NCBI RefSeq assembly: GCF_000277125.1
Contig: NC_016946.1
Coordinates: 5,332,001 to 5,396,000, forward strand
From: Mycobacterium intracellulare ATCC 13950
GTDB taxonomy: Bacteria; Actinomycetota; Actinomycetes; Mycobacteriales; Mycobacteriaceae
DNA: 64,000 nt
Reading direction: 5' to 3'
Part shown: positions 27,458 to 37,286 of the stretch, in pieces
How the letters are laid out: each line of letters opens with the position of its first letter
How positions within the stretch are numbered: the stretch's first letter is position 1
The notes under the pieces: generated by a model
The model's input: the letters and a program-made list of their open reading frames with translations, nothing else
Told to the model about the DNA's origin: nothing
Database searches by the model: none
Program-made: the position numbers and the translations under genes

Positions 27458-27463
27458 TAGAAT
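27458..27463 (+). promoter_or_regulatory. -10 element TAGAAT, candidate leaderless promoter
   Basis: TAGAAT ends 7 bases before GTG 27471, the distance at which transcription would begin on the start codon itself. No Shine-Dalgarno sequence lies between them, and leaderless mRNAs are common in mycobacteria. A -35 is not obvious. Confidence 0.4.
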
Positions 27464-27470
27464 CCCGCTT

Positions 27471-27851
27471 GTGATGACCCCGTCTTACCCCTGGGGGGAC
27501 GATCGAGGGCAACTTGCGCGGCAGCTACGGCTGCCGTATCACACACTCCGCCGCAGGCGGGAGCGACGCCTGTGCCACCGTTTCGCGCGGGTGGGCGTCC
27601 GCACGGCGCCGGAGCGGTTGCGGGCAATGCTGGAGGGCGCGCCGCTGGCCGCTCACGAAATGATCAACCTGAATTTTGCGTTGATCGCGATCCGGCTCGA
27701 CCGCGAGTCGCGCGCCGCCAGGTACAAGCGGCTCCGGCAACGCGGCGCCCGTTCGCTGATGTTCGCGGGCCTGGTCATGGTGGTGCTGAACTTCCTGGTG
27801 TGCATGGCCTACCTCCTGCTGAACCTCGCGGAGCCGACGGCGCCGCTGTAG
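27471..27851 (+). CDS. Small single-pass membrane protein
   Basis: A 126-residue protein. The first 85 residues are very basic (LRLPYHTLRRRRERRLCHRF), followed by one C-terminal membrane helix (SLMFAGLVMVVLNFLVCMAYLLL) and a short tail. The family is not recognised. The start is GTG 27471 or ATG 27474; the upstream -10 favours a leaderless GTG. It converges on the response-regulator gene with 4 bases between the stops. The basic cytosolic face suggests membrane-surface or nucleic-acid contact, but no function can be given. Confidence 0.65.
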   Translation: MMTPSYPWGDDRGQLARQLRLPYHTLRRRRERRLCHRFARVGVRTAPERLRAMLEGAPLAAHEMINLNFALIAIRLDRESRAARYKRLRQRGARSLMFAGLVMVVLNFLVCMAYLLLNLAEPTAPL

Positions 27852-27855
27852 CTCC

Positions 27856-28512
27856 TCAGCGCGGGGCGACGATGCCGTTGTCGTACGCATAGACGATCGC
27901 GGCCGCGCGATCGCGCAGGTCGAGCTTGCCGAAGATCCGCCCGATGTGGCTCTTGACGGTGACGCCGGAAATGCAGAGTTTGCCGGCGATTTCGGTATTG
28001 GACAGGCCCTGGCCGATCAATGTCAGGACGTCGAGCTCGCGGGTCGTCAGCTCGGCGATCGCCGCGCCGCGCGGGCCGGGAGCCGCCTTGCGGTAGGTGG
28101 TGAGCACCCGCGAGGTCACCGCGGGATCCAGGTAACTGTCTCCCCTGGCGACCGCGCGCACCGCGCGGATCAACTCCTCGGCCGAGGAGTCTTTGAGCAC
28201 GAAACCGGCCGCCCCGGCGCGCAGCGCCCCCGACAGCAGCTCGTCCTCGTTGAAGGTGGTGAGCGCAAGCACCGGCGGCCTGCCGCCCAGCCTGCGGGTC
28301 GCCTCGATGCCGTCGACGCGGCGCATCCGCAGATCCATCACGACGACGTCGGGTCGATGCTCGGCCACCGCGGCGGGCACCTCGTCACCGTCGGCGCACT
28401 CCGCGACGATGACGAAACCGTCTTTGCGGCGCAGGATTCGGCGCAGACCCGAACGCACCAGGTCTTGGTCGTCCACGAGGAGGACGGTGATCTCGGGCGC
28501 CGGGTCGGTCAC
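27856..28512 (-). CDS. NarL/LuxR family response regulator
   Basis: A 218-residue two-component regulator. The receiver domain (ITVLLVDDQDLVRSGLRRIL, phospho-acceptor Asp in VVVMDLRM near 56, Lys in FVLKDSS) is followed by a LuxR helix-turn-helix (ELTTRELDVLTLIGQGLSNT, then CISGVTVKSHIGRIF). GTG 28512 overlaps the kinase stop (GTGA), which favours it; ATG 28524 is in frame. It works with the HisKA_3 kinase encoded just upstream. Targets are unknown; the divergent small gene and MmpL transporter are candidates. Confidence 0.9.
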   Translation of the reverse strand: MTDPAPEITVLLVDDQDLVRSGLRRILRRKDGFVIVAECADGDEVPAAVAEHRPDVVVMDLRMRRVDGIEATRRLGGRPPVLALTTFNEDELLSGALRAGAAGFVLKDSSAEELIRAVRAVARGDSYLDPAVTSRVLTTYRKAAPGPRGAAIAELTTRELDVLTLIGQGLSNTEIAGKLCISGVTVKSHIGRIFGKLDLRDRAAAIVYAYDNGIVAPR

Positions 28513-29726
28513 AGCTTGCACCATCGCGGGCGCCAGGTGGTGTCGCCTTCGTGCAGCGGGATCTCGGCGCGCACCGACCACCCGTCCCGGGTCGGGCCGA
28601 CGTCGAGGGCGCCGCCGAGCAGGTCGACGCGCTGGCGCATGCCGCGCAAGCCACGCCCCTCCGCCGATTTCGCGGCCACCACGGCGGCCGGGAGCAGATT
28701 GCTGACCGCGAGCCGTGCCGACACCGGCGAAATGTCGAGCACCACACTGGCTTTCGACTCCGGCGCGTGCTTGGCGATGTTGGCCAGCGACTCCTGGGTG
28801 ATGCGGTAGAGCGCGAGGCCCACCGCGGCCGAGACGTGGTCGGTGGGCCCTTCGACGCACAGCGTGACGGCCAGGCCCGCTAGCTGAAAGCCCGCGACGA
28901 GCGCCGGGACGTCGTCGATGCCGGGTTCGGGCGTGGTCTGCGCCGTTTTGGTCGGCCAGTTGTCGAGCAGGCCGACGGTGCGGCGGATGTCGGCCATCGC
29001 CTGCCGGCCGAGCTTCTCGGCCTGCTCCAGCGCATCGACCGCGTCATCGACGTCGCGATCCTGCTGCAGCGCGCGGCGCGCGCCGGTCACGTGCAACAGG
29101 GTGATGCTGAGCGAATGCGCGATGACGTCGTGCACTTCGCGCGCGATGCGGCGGCGTTCGTCGGCGGCGGCGTGCTCGGCCAACAAATTCTGCGCCTCGA
29201 TTTGTTCGGCCAGCAGCAACCGCTGGGCGCGCATCACGTAGCCCAGTAGCCAGCCCACCGCGATGAAACCCAGGTACAACGCGATCGCGTCGAGGCGGTG
29301 CAGCGCGGACGCCGTGAGCAACAGCGCGGCCGCCGAGACGGCCGCCAGCAAGCCGGCCAGAACCGAGGCCAACGTCGCGACGACCAAGACCATCAGGATT
29401 AACAACGCCGGTGCGAAATCGGCCTGTATGGGCGTCGACGTGCCGAACAGCGTCAGCGCGGTGGCCGCCGACCAGGTCGCCCACAACGGCCCCGGCGTGA
29501 TCTTCATGTTGAAAACGAAGAACGCCAGCTCGGTTGACAGGGCCAGGGCGAACGCGGACAGCGACACGGGCAGGTCGGCCGCGGGCCGCTGCAGCGTCCC
29601 GATCACGCCGCCGAGCACGAGGCTGACATCGACGGCGATCAGCGACGTCCACGTGATGCCGACGGGAAGCAGCTCGCTGCGTCGGCGAAGCTGCTCCCGC
29701 AGGTGATCGGCTGCGGCGCGCAACAT
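28509..29726 (-). CDS. Membrane histidine kinase (HisKA_3 family)
   Basis: A 405-residue sensor with about five to six N-terminal membrane helices (residues 20-165), no large extracellular domain, then the HisKA_3 dimerisation helix with the phospho-acceptor (RRIAREVHDVIAHSLSITLL, His near 200) and a HATPase_c domain (ITQESLANIAKHA near 300, GRGLRGMRQRVDLLGG near 360). The layout resembles DesK/LiaS-type sensors that read membrane state. It is co-translated with the response regulator and divergent from the 29860-33088 pair. Confidence 0.9.
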   Translation of the reverse strand: MLRAAADHLREQLRRRSELLPVGITWTSLIAVDVSLVLGGVIGTLQRPAADLPVSLSAFALALSTELAFFVFNMKITPGPLWATWSAATALTLFGTSTPIQADFAPALLILMVLVVATLASVLAGLLAAVSAAALLLTASALHRLDAIALYLGFIAVGWLLGYVMRAQRLLLAEQIEAQNLLAEHAAADERRRIAREVHDVIAHSLSITLLHVTGARRALQQDRDVDDAVDALEQAEKLGRQAMADIRRTVGLLDNWPTKTAQTTPEPGIDDVPALVAGFQLAGLAVTLCVEGPTDHVSAAVGLALYRITQESLANIAKHAPESKASVVLDISPVSARLAVSNLLPAAVVAAKSAEGRGLRGMRQRVDLLGGALDVGPTRDGWSVRAEIPLHEGDTTWRPRWCKL

Positions 29727-29859
29727 CGTCCAATCCTAGAAGAGCTGGGCGTCCCGCCACATCCTGCTGGGGTCGGCGCCGGTCTCCGCCCGTGGTAGGA
29801 GACAAAGACTGCACTTCGGCACGACGCGCAGCCAGGGCCCGCATTCCTAACGTCGAGTC

Positions 29860-30240
29860 ATGACATGGACACTGCTGCACGACCGCATGGCCTTCATGGC
29901 CGAAGTGATCAAGGCCGCCGACACGGACCCGCAGGCGGCACTTGCGTTGATCGACAACTCATCCGAGGTGCCCGAGCTGTTCGGCGACGAGGAAGGCCTG
30001 ATGCTCTCGCTCGGCCAGCGCTGGATCACCATGCTGGTGGCCAAGCTGGACCAGGCGGCCTACGAGGGCGCGTCGGCCGAACAGGTGCGGGCCGATCTCG
30101 AAGCCGCCGAGCCCGGCCTGCACGCTCTGGTGAAGATCGGCTCGCGCCGGTCGATCCGGGTGCGGTCACTGTCTCGCGGCGAACACGTGGCGGTGGGCCT
30201 CTTCGGCGGCCCGACCGGCGATCGGCAGACCGTTGCATGA
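29860..30240 (+). CDS. Small conserved hypothetical protein upstream of MmpL
   Basis: A 126-residue soluble protein with acidic helices (LLHDRMAFMAEVIKAADTD, VAKLDQAAYEGASAEQVRADLEAAEPG) and a basic tail segment (IGSRRSIRVRSLSRGEH). It has no membrane segment, signal peptide or recognised domain. It overlaps the MmpL gene by 8 bases (TTGCATGA), so the two are translationally coupled. It takes the place where many mmpL operons carry a small MmpS, but it has no MmpS features. It may be a cytosolic partner or regulator of the transporter. Confidence 0.65.
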   Translation: MTWTLLHDRMAFMAEVIKAADTDPQAALALIDNSSEVPELFGDEEGLMLSLGQRWITMLVAKLDQAAYEGASAEQVRADLEAAEPGLHALVKIGSRRSIRVRSLSRGEHVAVGLFGGPTGDRQTVA

Positions 30241-33088
30241 CCGCACCGGATTGCTTGCGCGACTGACCGGTCGGTACGCGGTTCTGGTCGTCGGTCTATG
30301 GGTGCTGGCGGCCGCCGCCGCCAATCTGGCGGTCCCCCAACTGGAGCGAGTCGTCGACTCCCACGCGCGCTCCTTCATGCCCCCCGAGGCACCGAGCGCG
30401 GTGGCCGCCGCCCGGGCGGCCCAGCTGTTCAACCAGACGCCCAGCAACAACTTCGTTTACGTTGTGCTGGAACGCGATCAGCGGCTGGCCCCGGGCGACC
30501 GCCAGTTCTATGATGCGCTGACGACGAAGCTGGGTTCCGATCACCGTCACGTGTATGCGGTGACCGATCTCTGGTCGCAACCCGCGACGGCCGCCGGCGC
30601 GCAGAGCTCCGACGGTCGGGCCGTCAGCGTGATGGTGCGGCTCGCAGGAATGCTCGGCACCTCCCAGGCACGCGACTCGGTGAATTCCGTGCGCGCCGCC
30701 ATCCAGACCCTGTCGCCGCCGGCCGGCCTCGAAGTCCATGTCACGGGTCCCGGCGCCACGATCGTCGACGAGTTCTCCGCGATCGACCGGCAGATGCTCG
30801 GAATCACCGCAGCCACCATCGGTCTCATCCTGCTGCTGTTGCTGATGGTGTACCGCTCGCCGGTAGCCGCCGCGATTCCGCTGATCTCGGTCGGGCTGGC
30901 GCTGGCGCTGGCCCGCGCGATCGTCGCCGCGCTGGGCCGGGCCAATGTCGTTGAGGTGTCGCTGTTTTCGGTGGCGCTCATGGCGGCGATGACGTTGGGC
31001 GCCGGCACCGATTACGCGATCTTCCTGGTCGGGCGCTATCACGAAGGCCGCCGCCACGGCATCCCGCCGGAGCGGGCGCTGACGCAGGCCTACCGTTCCG
31101 TCGCGCCCGTCGTGATCGGATCGGCGCTGACCGTGTCGGTGGCGCTGGCATGCCTGGTGTTCGCTCATGTGGGCGCTTTCCGCAGCGCCGGATTGCCCTG
31201 CGCCATCGGGATTCTGGCGACGATGGTGGCCGCGCTGACCCTGACGCCCGCGCTGATGGGTCTGGCCGTGCGACGCGGGTATCTCGAACCGCGCCCATCG
31301 AGAACGGCGCGGCGCTGGCGCCGGGTCGGCACCGCCGTGGCCCGCTGGCCCGGGCCGATTCTGGTTGCCGCGCTGGGATTGACCCTGCTGGCCGCGCTGC
31401 CGCTGGCCGGGATGCGCGTCGGCTTCAACGAGCCCGCGGCCACGCCGTCGTCCACCGACTCCAACCGCGGCTATGCCAGCGCCGACCGGCATTTTTCGGC
31501 GAACGCGCTGTTGCCGGACGTCATCGCGATCCAGGCGGATCACGACCTGCGCAACCCGGCCGGTTTGATCGCGATCGAGCGGGTCACCCGCCACATCATG
31601 GCCCTACCGGGTGTGCGCGCGGTCCAGTCCGCGAGCCGCCCCGACGGCAAGGTGCCCGAACAGGCCACGCTCAGCTATCAGGCGGGCGTGCTGGGCCGTC
31701 AGTTCGGCGACACCATGGACTCGCTGACCCGTCGCCTGCAGCGGGTCTCCGAGCTGGACGGCGCGCTGGCGCAGACTCAGGCTGCGGTCGACGGTCTCGG
31801 CAATGGGTTGCGCGGCGGCAGTGCGGGGCTGGCCGACATGTCGGGGGCCGCCGAAGACATGCGCGCCGGGATGGACGGCTTGCAGCGCAATGTCACGACG
31901 GTGTCGGGCTATCTCGACCCGCTGCGCGACATCGTCGGGCGGACCCCCGACTGCGCCGCCAATCCGATCTGCTCGACGGTGGACCGGGTGCTGCAGCCGG
32001 TCGACAGCCTGGTGCAGACCTCCGCGCGGCTCGATGCCGGCGCGACGAAACTGACCAGCGGCTCCAGCACGGCCGCCACGGCGATGGCCGGCCTGCCGCA
32101 AAGTGTGTCCGCGATGAAAGGGGCGTTGGGGCAGGCACGTTCGGCCGCCCATGACCTGCTCGAGCTCACCGACACGCTCGGCCCGCAGATGCGTCAGTTG
32201 ACCGACTACATGAACGAGATCGCCACGCAATTTCAGGGCAGCGCCGCGGCGGACTTCTACATGCCGCAGCGCGCGCTGACCGATCCGCGCTACACGGCCG
32301 TGCTCGGCCATTTGGTCTCCGAGAACGGACGCGCCGCTTACCTTCTCGTCTACGGCGACGGGTCGGAGTGGGGCGCCGATGGGGCCAACCGGGCGGACCA
32401 GGTTCGCGCCGCCATCAAGGAGGCCACCAAGGAGGGAACCCTGACGCCGCTGGAGGTCGACCTCGCCGGCGTCGGGCCGGTGACCGCCGATCTGCAGCGC
32501 TTCGTCGCCAGTGACACCACGCTGCTGGTCGGCGCCGCGCTGGTGCTCATCTTCTTGATCGTCACCGCGATGCTGCGCAGCCCGGTCGCCGGACTCGTCG
32601 TCGTCGGCACCGTCGTGTTGTCCTACGCCTCGGCCGTCGGTGCCAGCGTGCTGATTTGGCAGCACCTGCTTCATCAGGATCTGCATTGGTCCGTCGCCCC
32701 GATCGCGTTCATCGCGCTGATCGCCGTCGGCGCGGACTACAACCTGTTGCTCGCCTTGCGCATCAAGCAGGAGGCGGCGGCGGGCCTGCGCACCGGCATC
32801 ATTCGCGCTTTCGGCGGCACCGGCGGAGTGGTCACGGTCGCGGGCATCGTCTTCGGTCTGACCATGCTGGCCTTGCTGAGCAGCAGCGTGCTCAGCATCG
32901 CCCAGATCGGCACGACGATCGCCGTCGGGCTGTTGCTCGACACCCTGGTGGTGCGGGCGTTCGTCGTGCCGTCCATCGTGGCGCTGCTGGGCCGGTGGTT
33001 CTGGTGGCCGAGCCGTCCGCCCCGCCGCGCCATGGCCGAGGCGGTGAAAACGCCTGAGCCGCAGCTGCTTACTGCGGCGGGGGTGTGA
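30233..33088 (+). CDS. MmpL/RND family membrane transporter
   Basis: A 951-residue RND transporter in the MmpL layout: two repeats, each with one leading helix, a periplasmic domain and a five-helix bundle. The proton-relay Asp-Tyr pairs are in LGAGTDYAIFLVGRYHE (Asp near 260) and VGADYNLLLALRIKQE (Asp near 835). The second periplasmic part (about 480-690) has a helical stretch (RLQRVSELDGALAQTQAAV) typical of MmpL5/MmpL10-like members. The start is TTG 30233, just before the first helix. MmpL proteins export lipids or siderophores. No pks or fatty-lipid gene is adjacent, so the cargo is unknown. Its 3' end overlaps eccC by 20 bases, convergently. Confidence 0.88.
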   Translation: MHDRTGLLARLTGRYAVLVVGLWVLAAAAANLAVPQLERVVDSHARSFMPPEAPSAVAAARAAQLFNQTPSNNFVYVVLERDQRLAPGDRQFYDALTTKLGSDHRHVYAVTDLWSQPATAAGAQSSDGRAVSVMVRLAGMLGTSQARDSVNSVRAAIQTLSPPAGLEVHVTGPGATIVDEFSAIDRQMLGITAATIGLILLLLLMVYRSPVAAAIPLISVGLALALARAIVAALGRANVVEVSLFSVALMAAMTLGAGTDYAIFLVGRYHEGRRHGIPPERALTQAYRSVAPVVIGSALTVSVALACLVFAHVGAFRSAGLPCAIGILATMVAALTLTPALMGLAVRRGYLEPRPSRTARRWRRVGTAVARWPGPILVAALGLTLLAALPLAGMRVGFNEPAATPSSTDSNRGYASADRHFSANALLPDVIAIQADHDLRNPAGLIAIERVTRHIMALPGVRAVQSASRPDGKVPEQATLSYQAGVLGRQFGDTMDSLTRRLQRVSELDGALAQTQAAVDGLGNGLRGGSAGLADMSGAAEDMRAGMDGLQRNVTTVSGYLDPLRDIVGRTPDCAANPICSTVDRVLQPVDSLVQTSARLDAGATKLTSGSSTAATAMAGLPQSVSAMKGALGQARSAAHDLLELTDTLGPQMRQLTDYMNEIATQFQGSAAADFYMPQRALTDPRYTAVLGHLVSENGRAAYLLVYGDGSEWGADGANRADQVRAAIKEATKEGTLTPLEVDLAGVGPVTADLQRFVASDTTLLVGAALVLIFLIVTAMLRSPVAGLVVVGTVVLSYASAVGASVLIWQHLLHQDLHWSVAPIAFIALIAVGADYNLLLALRIKQEAAAGLRTGIIRAFGGTGGVVTVAGIVFGLTMLALLSSSVLSIAQIGTTIAVGLLLDTLVVRAFVVPSIVALLGRWFWWPSRPPRRAMAEAVKTPEPQLLTAAGV

Positions 33089-36000
33089 ACGTCGACGGCA
33101 GCCCGACCAGCACGCCTTCGACGTCGCCGTCGGCGCTCACCAGCAGGCCGCGTCCCGGTGGGAGCGCCTGGGCGCGCACGTTGCGGTTGATCCGGTTCTG
33201 CGGGTCGTTGTCCATGTAGAGCTGGGCGACTTTCGCCGAGTTCTGGAACCTGATCCATGGATCCATTTGCAGCGTCGCCCAGTTCGCGCTGTTGCGGGTG
33301 GTGAACACGTGCAGGCCGATCTGGCGGGCACGTTCCATCAGCTTCCACAATGCGGCTCCCACCGGCGGTTTGGGCGGGTAACTCTGATCCGGGCGCAGGT
33401 CTCCGATGTCGTCGATGAGCACGAAGTGCCGCGGCCCTTCCCACGGCTTGAGCGCGCGCAGCTCCTCCTGGCTCAGACCCTTGGGAGGCAGCCGGGGCAG
33501 CAGCACCTGCTGCGCCAAGGCGGTGATCACCTCGTCGATCTCGTCCTGGTCGTATGCGTAGGCCCGCACGTAGCCCGGCCCGTGCAGATCGCGCAGGCCG
33601 TGCGGGGCGGTCTTGGGGTCGATCAGGGTCAGCTGCGCTTCCTCGGGGCTGAAGCGATTCATGATCGCCTCGCCAATTGAGACCAGCGACAACGTTTTTC
33701 CGCAGCCCTGCCGGCCCAGGATCATCACGCCCGGGCTTTCGCGCAGCTTGATCGGCACCGGCCCGAGTTCGTGGCGCTCTCCGATAGCAAAAGAGATCGA
33801 CAGATGGTCGCCGGTCGGGTGGGCGGCCTCGTATTCCAGGATCGCCTTGAGTTCCACCCGCTGCGGCAGCCGCTGCAGGGTTGCGTGCTTGGTGACGCCG
33901 GCGACGTCCGCGATGCGGGCTCCGACGTCCACGATGCTGACCATCGCGCCGGTCGCCGGGTCGGACAGGGCCGGCACGCCGACGCGCAGCTCGTGCAGGC
34001 TGTCGGTCAGACCAAAGCCGGGGCGGTTCAGTGTCCGGCGGGCCGCGTCGCGCGACTCGAGCGACGAGTGCCCCATCTGGCTTTCGCTCGGATCTGCCAA
34101 GCGCAATTGGATTCGCGCCGTGGCGTTTTGCAGCAGGCTTTGCCGTTGCCCGTGAATCCAGCCGCCGGCGCTGCACATGACGTGCACCCCGTACTCGGGA
34201 CCCCGGCTGCTCAACGAGATGATGCGGTCACCCAGAACGGTGTCCTTCGAATACAGATCGTCGTAGTCGTCCACCACCACGAAGACATCGCCGAACGGGT
34301 CGTTCGCGTCGGTGCCGCCCAGCCCGTCGCTGCCGGGCGCGAACCGGCGCTCGCGGAACCCGTCGAGGTCGATCTTGAGCCGCCGGAACGAGTCTTCGCG
34401 GGCATCGATCAGCGCGTCCATGCTGCTCAAAATGCGTTCGATGCCCTCGGCGTCCTTCGGCGACACGATGTCGGTGACGTGCGGCAACGACGCGGCCTGC
34501 GCGAGGGTCGCCCCGCCGATGCAGAAGAACGTGACGCGGGCCGGGCTGTACATCGTTGCCGCCGAACACATCAGCGTCATCAAGGTGGTCGTCTTGCCGC
34601 GCTGCTTGGCCCCGACCACGATCACGTTGCTGCGCAGCGCGTCGACCGCGTGCACCACCTGCTTGGACTCTTCGGGGATGTCCATGACACCCACCGGGAA
34701 CATCAGGCCCGGGTTTTGCCCGTAGTCGACGTGCCAGGGCTTGCCCCGGTAACCCGCGACCAGAACGTCGATCGGCTCCGGATCCTCCAGGGGCTCCAGC
34801 CACGGCCGGCGCGGCGAGCGGTGCGGCACGTTGTGCAACGACTCCCGCAGCACGTCCACGATCTTCTTCCGCTTGAAACCGTCGTCGTAGTACAGGAATT
34901 CGTCGGGCTCGGCGTCCACGGCGGCGGCGGCTTCCAACGCCGTGGCGTCCGCGGCGTCCAACGGCTGGAACTGCCAGTTGTACAGGCGGGGCTTGGTCAG
35001 CGTCATGTCGACCGTCTCGGCGACTTCCTTGGTCTTCGGCACCACGAACGGGGCGGAGAGGTAGAAGCAGCGGAACGGCTCCAGATCGCGCGGCCCCACC
35101 TTCAGCAGGCCGAAGCCGTTCTCCTTCGACGGCAGGTGGTAGGCGGCGTCCGAGCCGATCACCTCGCGGCTGTCGTCGCCGGACTCGGCGCGCAGCGCGA
35201 TGCGGAAGGCGATGTTGGACTTGACCTTTTGCAGCGAGGACAGGTCCAGGCGCTGGCCGCCCAGCATGAAGAACACGTTGGCGCCGCGGCCTTCCTGACC
35301 GATGTGGATGATGAGGTTGATCCACTTCTCGTGGTTGGCGAACAGCTCCAGGTACTCGTCGACGATGACGAGCAGCACCGGTACCGGGGGCAGGTCGCGT
35401 CCGGCGAGGCGGATCTCCTCGTAGTCGTTCGCGTCGCGGGCGCCCACCGAGGTGAAAAGCTCGTAGCGCTGTTTGATCTCACCATCGATGACCCGGCGCA
35501 TCCGCTCGGCCAGGTGGCGCTCGTCCTTGCCGAGGTTGGACAGCGCGGCCACCACGTGGGGGATGCCCAGGATGTCCTGGGCCGCCGACTCGAACTTCAT
35601 GTCGACGAAGATGACGTTGAACGTCTCCGGGGAGTGGGTCAGCGCGATGCCGTAAACCAGCGACAAGAAGAACTCAGACTTGCCGGACCCGCTGGTGCCG
35701 ATCACCACCGAGTGGAAACCGAAGCCGCCGAAGTCCTTGGCGCGGATGGTGATGTTCTGCAGCTCGCCGTTGGGTTTGGCCCCGACCGGGACCTCGCACC
35801 AGCGCTCGTCGCCGCGGCCGCGCCGCTCGGCCCATAGCCGGTCGACGTCCAGGTCGCGCGGGTCGCTGATCCCCAGGGCGCGCAGCAATTCGGTTGCGCC
35901 GCTGACGGAATCGGCGATCTCGCTGCGGCTGGTCGGTGACCAGCGGGCCATCGCGCGCGCGTAGCGGTAGGCGCGGTGCACCGAAAGCTGGTCGGCGTGC

Positions 36001-37283
36001 GCGAAGAACTTGTTGCGCACGCGCAGCAGGGGCGCGGGGCGGCCGTCTTCCCCGTCGGAGTCCGATCCGTTCCGGCGCAGGGCCACTTCGCCGTTGACCG
36101 AGCCGTTGGGTGAGCTGTGCCGCTCGCTGAGCTCGAACACCTGGTCGGTGGCGAAGCCCACGCCGGTGCCGACGCGTGAGGCGATGCGCAGCAGGGTGAT
36201 TCCCGCCTTGCCGACCTGGCCGACGACGCTCTCCCAGGCGTCGGGGCTGCCGGTGTTGTCGTCGACGATTACCAGGTGTGGTCCCAAATCGACGGTGTCC
36301 GTGGCGGTTTCCAGGGCCGAGCCCATGGCGGTGGGGCTGGCCGCGGCCAGCGGAGTCCAGGCGCCGCGCTTGCCCTTCATGTGCAGCTCGGCGCCCAGGG
36401 TCTCTTCGAGTTCCTCCGGCGTGGCGAAGACCAGGCGCCGAAAACCGCACGCGTCGAACAGTTCGTCGTGCAGGTTGTGCGGCAGCCACACGATCCACGA
36501 CCACACCTCGGGGTTGCGGGTCACCACCATCAGCTTGACGTCGCGCGGGTTGTGAAACACCGCCAGCGAGCACAACACGGAGCGCATCAGTGACCGCAGC
36601 CGGTCCAGGTCCTCGCCCACGAAGCTGAATCCGGGCGCCGACCGCAGGTTCACCACCTTGGCGATGTCGCGAATCTTGCGCTGCTCCAAAATGAAATCGC
36701 GCAGCGCCTGCCCGGTGACGGGTTCGAGCTCCTCGTCGGACGCGATGTCGGGCCAGGTCACCGACAGCACCGAGTCAGGGGCGTGCTGGACCCCTGTGCC
36801 GAGCCGTACCTCCAGGAAGTCCGCGTCGGCGCGGCCGCGTTCCCACATGCGTGGGCCGCCGATGATGGCGCCTAGGCCGCGTGGGTCGGAGTGCACGGAG
36901 TTCTGCCACTCGCGTTGCGCGCACACGGCGGTCTGGATTTCGTCGCGGTTGCTGTCGAGGTCGCGAAGGTAGCGTCGGCGGCCCTTTTCCATTTCGCCCC
37001 AGGTGATCTTGCGGGCTCGGCCGAAGCGTCCGGAGAACGCCAGCATGCTGAAGGCGCCGATGCCCATCAGTGGGAAGAAGCCGGTGGTCAGGCTGCGGAC
37101 GCCGGAGACATAGAGCATGACGATGGTGCCGATGAGCGCGACGATCAGCGCCGGCACACCGATCATCACCCAGATGTTGCGGGGCTCGCGTTCCGGCAGC
37201 GCGATGGGCGCGCTGGGGGCCACCCGAACCGGTTTCGGCGGCTCGATCTTGACGCGGTTGATGGGGAACGCTTTCTTGGACAT
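33069..37283 (-). CDS. eccC2: Type VII secretion ATPase EccC (ESX-2-like)
   Basis: A 1404-residue FtsK/SpoIIIE ATPase that drives ESX secretion. Two N-terminal membrane helices (about 38-80) are followed by three ATPase domains: P-loops GTSGSGKS near 530, GAKQRGKT near 890 and GRQGCGKT near 1190. Domain 1 has the DEYLELF Walker-B segment. Length and single-chain form match EccC2/3/5; its position beside Rv3896c/Rv3899c-like genes points to ESX-2 (ESX-1 has a split EccC). The gene upstream is eccB, 3 bases away. The other core genes (eccD, eccE, mycP, eccA) are not next to it; a convergent mmpL gene is there instead. Confidence 0.93.
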   Translation of the reverse strand: MSKKAFPINRVKIEPPKPVRVAPSAPIALPEREPRNIWVMIGVPALIVALIGTIVMLYVSGVRSLTTGFFPLMGIGAFSMLAFSGRFGRARKITWGEMEKGRRRYLRDLDSNRDEIQTAVCAQREWQNSVHSDPRGLGAIIGGPRMWERGRADADFLEVRLGTGVQHAPDSVLSVTWPDIASDEELEPVTGQALRDFILEQRKIRDIAKVVNLRSAPGFSFVGEDLDRLRSLMRSVLCSLAVFHNPRDVKLMVVTRNPEVWSWIVWLPHNLHDELFDACGFRRLVFATPEELEETLGAELHMKGKRGAWTPLAAASPTAMGSALETATDTVDLGPHLVIVDDNTGSPDAWESVVGQVGKAGITLLRIASRVGTGVGFATDQVFELSERHSSPNGSVNGEVALRRNGSDSDGEDGRPAPLLRVRNKFFAHADQLSVHRAYRYARAMARWSPTSRSEIADSVSGATELLRALGISDPRDLDVDRLWAERRGRGDERWCEVPVGAKPNGELQNITIRAKDFGGFGFHSVVIGTSGSGKSEFFLSLVYGIALTHSPETFNVIFVDMKFESAAQDILGIPHVVAALSNLGKDERHLAERMRRVIDGEIKQRYELFTSVGARDANDYEEIRLAGRDLPPVPVLLVIVDEYLELFANHEKWINLIIHIGQEGRGANVFFMLGGQRLDLSSLQKVKSNIAFRIALRAESGDDSREVIGSDAAYHLPSKENGFGLLKVGPRDLEPFRCFYLSAPFVVPKTKEVAETVDMTLTKPRLYNWQFQPLDAADATALEAAAAVDAEPDEFLYYDDGFKRKKIVDVLRESLHNVPHRSPRRPWLEPLEDPEPIDVLVAGYRGKPWHVDYGQNPGLMFPVGVMDIPEESKQVVHAVDALRSNVIVVGAKQRGKTTTLMTLMCSAATMYSPARVTFFCIGGATLAQAASLPHVTDIVSPKDAEGIERILSSMDALIDAREDSFRRLKIDLDGFRERRFAPGSDGLGGTDANDPFGDVFVVVDDYDDLYSKDTVLGDRIISLSSRGPEYGVHVMCSAGGWIHGQRQSLLQNATARIQLRLADPSESQMGHSSLESRDAARRTLNRPGFGLTDSLHELRVGVPALSDPATGAMVSIVDVGARIADVAGVTKHATLQRLPQRVELKAILEYEAAHPTGDHLSISFAIGERHELGPVPIKLRESPGVMILGRQGCGKTLSLVSIGEAIMNRFSPEEAQLTLIDPKTAPHGLRDLHGPGYVRAYAYDQDEIDEVITALAQQVLLPRLPPKGLSQEELRALKPWEGPRHFVLIDDIGDLRPDQSYPPKPPVGAALWKLMERARQIGLHVFTTRNSANWATLQMDPWIRFQNSAKVAQLYMDNDPQNRINRNVRAQALPPGRGLLVSADGDVEGVLVGLPSTFTPPPQ

Positions 37284-37286
37284 TCT

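Noticed and set aside
33771..35837. Long open frame (688 codons) on the plus strand
   Set aside because: It is antisense to eccC, whose three P-loops and full length are clear; its protein is His/Arg/Val-rich, as expected from the complement of high-GC coding DNA.
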